From NCBI GenBank assembly GCA_026225435.1, contig JAMFST010001181.1:1-10215 (forward strand): a DNA stretch of 10,215 nucleotides. Direction: 5' to 3'. The position numbers and the translations under genes were made by a program. How positions within the stretch are numbered: the stretch's first letter is position 1; each line of letters starts with the position of its first letter. The notes below the pieces were generated by a model. The model was not told where the DNA came from, did not search any database, and was given only the letters and a program-made list of their open reading frames with translations. The DNA comes from Labilithrix luteola. GTDB taxonomy: Bacteria; Myxococcota_A; Polyangia; Polyangiales; Polyangiaceae. This document shows, in pieces, positions 7,323 to 10,215 of the stretch.

Positions 7323-7341
7323 ACCGTCCGCGCTCGACGGT
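7323..7341. repeat. Inverted repeat after the acetyltransferase gene
   Basis: ACCGTC (7323-7328) and GACGGT (7336-7341) form a 6-bp stem with a 7-nt loop, 18 bases after the stop codon of the GNAT gene. A C/T-rich run follows but no true T-tract, so it is at most a weak or factor-assisted terminator. Confidence 0.35.
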
Positions 7342-7387
7342 CTCCCCCTCACGCTTCGCGCATGGCCCGCCTCGGGCAAAGCGCGCG

Positions 7388-7417
7388 CCGACGCTTCGAC
7401 GGTCATCGAAGCGTCGG
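7388..7417. promoter_or_regulatory. Candidate ArsR operator: 12-bp perfect inverted repeat
   Basis: CCGACGCTTCGA (7388-7399) and TCGAAGCGTCGG (7406-7417) are exact reverse complements with a 6-bp spacer. The repeat lies 27 bp ahead of the ArsR start codon and covers the region where a -35 box would be, relative to the TATCGT hexamer at 7432-7437. Winged-helix ArsR dimers typically bind inverted repeats over their own promoter, so autoregulation is the natural reading. No T-run follows, which argues against an intrinsic terminator. Confidence 0.55.
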
Positions 7418-7443
7418 ACGCGCGCGCTCGCTATCGTGAGTGC

Positions 7444-8133
7444 ATGACCGAGCCGGCGGAGCGCGCTGCCCACTTCGATCTCGCGCATCTCGGTGAGCTG
7501 ATCGCGGATCCGTCGCGGGTGGCGATGCTGCTGGCGCTGATGGATGGAACGAGGCGACCCGCCTCGGAGCTCGCGCGCGCGGCGGGCGTCACGGCGTCGA
7601 CCGCGAGCTCACACCTCGGCCGGCTGGTGAAGGGCGGCCTGCTCGTGGTCCAGCCGATCGGGCGGCATCGCTACTACGCGCTCGGCGGAGCGCACGTAGC
7701 CGAGATCCTCGAGTCGCTGATGGCCGCGACCGCTCCGCGGCGTCCCCGGCGGCAGCCTTCCGAGCTGGCGCTCGCCCGCACCTGCTACCGGCACCTCGCG
7801 GGGGAGGCCGGGGTGCGCTGGCTCGCCGTGCTCGAGGCGCGCCGCTTCCTCGAGGTCGAGGACGGCAGCGTCGCGCTGACGGAACGCGGCCGCCTGTGGC
7901 TCGCCGGACACGGCATGCGCGAGGTGACGTGGCCGCACGGCAAGCTATGCCTCGACTGGACCGAGCGCCGTAACCACCTGGGCGGACCACTGGGCACCAA
8001 GCTCACCGATCATCTCTTCGCGCGCGGCTGGCTCGCCAAGCGAAAGACATCACGGGCCGTGCGGGTGACGACGACCGGGCAAGTCGAGCTCGCGCGGCTC
8101 AGCGAAGGACCTTCTCGAACGCGACGGTCATGA
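7444..8133 (+). CDS. ArsR-type winged-helix transcriptional regulator
   Basis: The 229-aa protein has an N-terminal ArsR/SmtB-type winged helix (about 12-95): LADPSR-like helix 1 (LIADPSRVAML), recognition helix TASTASSHLGRLVKGGLL (51-68) and wing PIGRHRYYAL (71-80). The classical metal-binding ELCVCD motif is absent. The C-terminal half has the pattern of a common ArsR subgroup: ARTCYRHLAGEAGV (111-124), LTERG (145-149) and CLDWTERRNHLGGPLG (169-184). Cys114 and Cys169 could be sensing residues, but the ligand is unknown. The length suits that two-domain subgroup. TATCGT (7432-7437) lies six bases before ATG 7444, which suggests a leaderless start. The 3' end overlaps the convergent tetR gene by 35 bp. 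Confidence 0.88.
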   Translation: MTEPAERAAHFDLAHLGELIADPSRVAMLLALMDGTRRPASELARAAGVTASTASSHLGRLVKGGLLVVQPIGRHRYYALGGAHVAEILESLMAATAPRRPRRQPSELALARTCYRHLAGEAGVRWLAVLEARRFLEVEDGSVALTERGRLWLAGHGMREVTWPHGKLCLDWTERRNHLGGPLGTKLTDHLFARGWLAKRKTSRAVRVTTTGQVELARLSEGPSRTRRS

Positions 8134-8668
8134 AGCGGTCGAAGGGGCGGGCGCTGCGCTCGACCCGCATGCGCAGGATGGCCCCCTCGAAGGCGTCGAG
8201 GAGCACCCTCGCCAGCACCGCCGCCTCGAGGTCGGACGGGATCGAGCCGTCGGCTTGGCCGTCACGAATGGCCAGCTCGAGCCCGCCGGTCCATCGATCC
8301 CAGGTGGCCTTCAGCCGGTCGCGGACGATCGTGCTGTGGTCGGACATCTCGGCGCTGAAGTTGCCGATCATGCACCCGCCCGGGGCTGCCACCATCACCT
8401 CGGCGATGCCGCTGAAGTAGCGGCGCAGGCGCTCGAGCGGCGGGTGCGACGGCTCGCCGAGGACCGCGATCAGGACGTTGGCCGCGTCGTACCGGTCGAC
8501 GATCTCGGCGCCGAGCACTTCCTTGCTCTGGAAGTGGTTGTAGAACGAGCCCTTCGGGACCCCGGCCGCGGACGTGATGTCCTGCACGCTCGTGCCGTTG
8601 AAGCCCTTCTCGTGAAAGCTCCGTGTCGCGGCCTCGACGATCCGCTCGCGCACGTTCACCTGGCCCAT
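8099..8668 (-). CDS. TetR-family transcriptional repressor (NemR-like cysteine position)
   Basis: From ATG 8668 the product is 189 aa. The N-terminal TetR helix-turn-helix is clear: RERIVEAATRSFHEKGFNGTSVQDI then AAGVPKGSFYNHFQSKE (about 7-50). The ligand-binding half contains PGGCMIGNFSAEMSD (96-110). A cysteine in this place is typical of TetR relatives of NemR, where it senses electrophiles or reactive chlorine, so Cys99 is a candidate sensor; this is an inference. An in-frame extension to 8743 exists, but it would run through the promoter and both palindromic operators, and homology starts at MGQVNVRERI, so the shorter start is preferred. The gene is divergent from a 63-aa ORF, which it probably co-regulates, and convergent with the ArsR gene. 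Confidence 0.9.
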   Translation of the reverse strand: MGQVNVRERIVEAATRSFHEKGFNGTSVQDITSAAGVPKGSFYNHFQSKEVLGAEIVDRYDAANVLIAVLGEPSHPPLERLRRYFSGIAEVMVAAPGGCMIGNFSAEMSDHSTIVRDRLKATWDRWTGGLELAIRDGQADGSIPSDLEAAVLARVLLDAFEGAILRMRVERSARPFDRFMTVAFEKVLR

Positions 8669-8674
8669 ACGGGA

Positions 8675-8702
8675 AGTATATGACCGGTCGTCTCGGTGTC
8701 TA
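8675..8702 (-). promoter_or_regulatory. Putative autoregulated, leaderless tetR promoter
   Basis: On the minus strand TAGACA (8702-8697) and TATACT (8680-8675) are each one base from the sigma70 consensus and lie 16 bp apart. The ATG of tetR begins exactly six bases after the -10, so transcription should start at or next to the A of the start codon. The GACCGGTC palindrome at 8682-8689 lies between the two hexamers, where bound repressor would block RNA polymerase. Confidence 0.65.
8680..8691. promoter_or_regulatory. TetR operator 1 (imperfect palindrome)
   Basis: ATGACCGGTCGT has the GACCGGTC core of operator 2 and departs from the 12-bp palindrome ATGACCGGTCAT by one base. It sits inside the tetR promoter. 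Its centre is 52 bp (about five helical turns) from the centre of operator 2. Confidence 0.65.
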
Positions 8703-8730
8703 GATGGCAAAAAAGAGCTTGCACGAATGA

Positions 8731-8744
8731 GATGACCGGTCATC
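8731..8744. promoter_or_regulatory. TetR operator 2 (perfect 14-bp palindrome)
   Basis: GATGACCGGTCATC is a perfect palindrome lying 24 bp ahead of the ATG of the 63-aa ORF and just downstream of TTGCAC (8719-8724), a possible -35 box. The -10 expected for that box (near 8742-8747) is poorly matched. The shared core with operator 1 in a divergent TetR control region supports repression of both genes by TetR. Confidence 0.65.
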
Positions 8745-8768
8745 TTGATGTCGAAGGAGAGTGCGGAA

Positions 8769-8960
8769 ATGAAAGCGTCGCCGGTGAACGAAATGGCCGT
8801 GCAGGGGTTGCCGCTGGAACAGCTCGAGCTCGCCGTCGTGCTCTACATCGCCGGCAAGGTCGGCCCGGACAGCAGCATGACGGTGGACGACATCCGCGCG
8901 TGCATCGAGACGCTCCAGCGCGTCGGCGCGCGGTATGTCGAGCAATCCCGGCGCTCGTGA
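8769..8960 (+). CDS. Small protein of unknown function under the TetR operator
   Basis: The 63-aa ORF is preceded by an excellent Shine-Dalgarno sequence, AAGGAG (8754-8759), 9 bases before ATG 8769. Upstream in-frame TTG 8745 and ATG 8748 precede that site and are less likely. The product is acidic and mostly helical in appearance, with a conserved-looking middle (LEQLELAVVLYIAGKVGPDSS) and one cysteine (45). No signal peptide or membrane segment is seen and I recognise no family. It is the only gene that operator 2 could control in this direction, because a tRNA with its own promoter follows. It may be a full-length small protein or the stub of a longer gene. Confidence 0.6.
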   Translation: MKASPVNEMAVQGLPLEQLELAVVLYIAGKVGPDSSMTVDDIRACIETLQRVGARYVEQSRRS

Positions 8961-8970
8961 GCGTTCGTGG

Positions 8971-8999
8971 TTGACAGACGAAGTGCCCAGGGTGTATCC
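8971..8999 (+). promoter_or_regulatory. Promoter of tRNA-fMet
   Basis: A perfect -35 TTGACA (8971-8976) is followed after 17 bp by GTATCC (8994-8999), or after 18 bp by TATCCC, about 50 bp ahead of the mature tRNA. A short hairpin, CCTCCG (8999-9004) with CGGAGG (9014-9019), lies in the predicted 5' leader. Confidence 0.65.
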
Positions 9000-9048
9000 C
9001 TCCGCTCGCTTCACGGAGGTCACTCCGGGAGGCACGTAGCAAGAATGG

Positions 9049-9122
<74 letters not shown>

Positions 9123-9133
9123 CTGAAGTGACT

Positions 9134-9176
9134 ACGCGAGTTTGGCTCATCGAGCTGACCTCGCGTTTTCTCTTTT
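9134..9176 (+). terminator. Intrinsic terminator of tRNA-fMet
   Basis: ACGCGAG (9134-9140) pairs with CTCGCGT (9160-9166). Inside, GCTC (9145-9148) pairs with GAGC (9152-9155) around a 3-nt loop, extended by wobble pairs, so the whole forms one long hairpin with a single internal mismatch. The stem runs into TTTTCTCTTTT, a good U-tract. It begins 12 nt after the tRNA. Confidence 0.8.
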
Positions 9177-9194
9177 GGGGCCATCGTGGGGCCA
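9176..9194 (+). repeat. Direct repeat TGGGGCCA with 11-bp period
   Basis: TGGGGCCA occurs at 9176-9183 and again at 9187-9194, so the two copies lie on the same face of the helix. Closely spaced direct repeats between a tRNA and an integrase gene can be arm-type sites for the integrase or its excisionase; that role is inferred from position only. Confidence 0.55.
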
Positions 9195-9281
9195 CCGACC
9201 GTCGAGCACGAGCCGCATCCTGCAATTGCGACGGTCGTGGTTGCAGGAGTCCTGAAGCCATCCCTCCGGCAAGGAGTGGGT

Positions 9282-9440
9282 ATGGCGAAGCCGATCAAGC
9301 ATCGCGGCAAGTGGCGGATCCGTTGGAAGGACTCCAACGGGAAGCGCCGGAGCGAGGTGTTCGCGGACTACAACGACGCGAAGCGTGCGGCTTCTCGCCG
9401 CCGACGCTCACGCCCAAGGACGGGCAAGGGTACCCGGTAA
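9282..9440 (+). pseudogene. Phage-type integrase, N-terminal fragment
   Basis: From ATG 9282, which has a clean Shine-Dalgarno AAGGAG at 9271-9276, 52 codons precede TAA. The start, MAKPIKHRGKWRIRWKDSNG then KRRSEVFADYNDAKRA, has the basic 'G.W..RW.D..GKRR...F....DA' pattern of the N-terminal arm-binding domain of tyrosine-type phage and island integrases. After residue 37 the frame becomes an Arg/Ser-rich run, whereas shifting by one base near 9391 gives a more natural helix (LLAADAHAQGRA) that stops at about 9450. No core-binding or catalytic domain (the R...HxxR...Y residues) is found downstream, so this is a decayed integrase. Its position next to tRNA-fMet fits an integration module. Confidence 0.6.
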
Positions 9441-9790
9441 CGAGCGGGTCTGAAGTCACCCAACGGCTCCGAAACATGAACCTGACTCTGGACAACGATG
9501 ACGTGAAGGTCGTGGGCCGGCAGATGCACACGAATTCTGCCGAGACGATCAAGCCGAGCGTCTCCGGGCGAGGCTGCGTCCTCGTGTTCGCCGTACGAAA
9601 GCTCTGACCGCCCAGCGCGGGCTTCGCGCAGCTACCTCCGCAGGGAAGCTCAGGCCGCCAAGCAGGCGAAGAAGCCCAAGCCGAAGTCGTGACCGGCATG
9701 CATCAGGTTACCCTTGTACGCTCAATTCACTGAGCGCAGATGTCCACCAGGCCGGGGCAACTCCACCCGTAGGCACGCGGGCGTGTCCTG
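9441..9790. other. Gene-poor stretch, probably element debris
   Basis: No convincing gene is seen. An open frame at 9477-9607 (43 codons from ATG, plus strand) has no ribosome binding site or recognisable product. A frame ending at 9692 closes with a Lys-rich tail (AKQAKKPKPKS) but lacks a start and may be another coding remnant. An inverted repeat, CGCTCA (9719-9724) with TGAGCG (9731-9736), lies near the edge of the AT-richer segment. Confidence 0.4.
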
Positions 9791-10120
9791 TCAGTAAGAC
9801 AGACCTACGGCCTTGCCAAGCCAGGAATTTTCTTGAGCTGCACGAATCATAAAACGAGCAACATCTGCCCGCGCTATTTTTGCAGCACCACCAGGACCCA
9901 ATCGTGATTCTGCGCGGTACTGGTTGCGGGCAGGCGCATTTATAAGTTGGGCTGGACGCGTCGCCACCCATTCTCCAGAATAGGATCTCAGAAGCGATTC
10001 TGCATCTTCATGGTCGCGATAAACCTCGCCAATAAATACAGGTAAAATCATTTTTCCAAACATAAACGCCAAGTCGGAGCGAGTCTCGTGGACGCCGTAG
10101 GCGCTCAGGGGCGTACAGCC
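9791..10120 (-). pseudogene. NAD(P)-binding (NmrA/SDR-like) protein, C-terminal remnant
   Basis: The minus-strand frame is open from just below a TAG at 10123-10121 to the TGA at 9793-9791 (109 codons). Its protein reads like the C-terminal half of atypical SDR/NmrA-type NAD(P)-binding proteins: SAYGV...FMFGKMILP, then WVATRPAQLINAP (compare 'W.i.RPa.L.dgp'), then KIARADVARFM (compare 'i.raDvA.f'), ending GKAVGLSY. The N-terminal Rossmann motif (GxxGxxG) is missing and no proper start exists; TTG 10072 and ATG 10063 are only internal codons. The segment from about 9790 to 10075 is visibly AT-richer than everything around it, so it was probably acquired from another source and truncated during rearrangement. 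Confidence 0.6.
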
Positions 10121-10215
10121 CTACACGGCCGCCGCGCACCGGGCGAACGCATCCCTAGCCGCCGCGATCTACGCGTTCCACACGACGAAGTCCTGGGCCG
10201 CAGCATAGTTCGTCC
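10121..10215. other. Right edge, no assignable gene
   Basis: GC-rich again. A plus-strand frame bounded by stops (about 10100-10207) reads ALRGVQPYTAAAH...IYAFHTTKSW, about 35 residues with no start codon and no recognised family. It may be a coding remnant, but this is not demonstrable. Confidence 0.3.

Noticed and set aside
8669..8743. A 25-residue N-terminal extension of TetR
   Set aside because: It would place the promoter and operators inside the coding region, and family similarity starts at the inner Met.
9295..9699. A 134-codon minus-strand frame behind the integrase fragment
   Set aside because: The composition looks random (Ser/Pro/Arg/Cys), no ribosome binding site is seen, and the integrase-like frame lies opposite.
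9700..10080. An integron gene cassette in the AT-rich segment
   Set aside because: I found no attC-like paired core sites (such as GTTRRRY) at either edge, and the gene inside lacks its 5' half.

Overview
The window is very GC-rich, with the strong third-position G/C bias of a high-GC bacterium. The gene mix (a large lipoprotein, a flavin-dependent halogenase, several radical SAM maturases, a TauE/SafE-DUF1634 pair, ArsR and TetR regulators) and several near-leaderless starts would suit a Myxococcota-like organism. No marker gene here proves that, so the taxonomy is an inference.

Left part (1-5560). A lipoprotein gene runs off the left edge on the minus strand. Twenty-seven bases away, divergently, lies a tryptophan-halogenase-family flavoenzyme with its catalytic residues intact. 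Its 3' end overlaps by 11 bp the 3' end of a minus-strand cluster, which in transcription order is: a 143-aa membrane-anchored, four-cysteine protein of unknown function; a 601-aa protein holding two complete radical SAM units; and a 335-aa radical SAM protein. All three radical SAM units carry both the CX3CX2C cluster site and a C-terminal PxC plus CX2CX5C auxiliary-cluster signature. A halogenase beside three radical SAM domains and a small secreted cysteine protein is the most interesting part of the window. It could be an uncharacterised peptide- or metabolite-modifying locus, but no precursor peptide of a known class is visible.

Middle part (5561-8668). A TauE/SafE-type anion exporter is translationally coupled to a DUF1634 membrane protein. 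A GNAT acetyltransferase and an ArsR-type regulator follow. The ArsR gene has a 12-bp perfect inverted repeat just upstream of its putative promoter. It converges, with a 35-bp overlap, on a TetR-family repressor gene.

TetR control region (8669-8960). The repressor is divergent from a 63-aa ORF of unknown function. Two copies of a GACCGGTC palindrome lie between them. One sits between the -35 and -10 hexamers of the likely leaderless tetR promoter, and the other just ahead of the small ORF, so both genes are probably repressed by TetR.

Right part (8961-10215). An initiator tRNA-fMet with its own promoter and a strong intrinsic terminator is followed by signs of an integrated element: a directly repeated TGGGGCCA, the N-terminal piece of a phage-type integrase that ends early after an apparent frameshift, gene-poor DNA, and a visibly AT-richer segment with the C-terminal remnant of an NmrA-like NAD(P)-binding protein. 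This looks like the decayed edge of a tRNA-associated genomic island.
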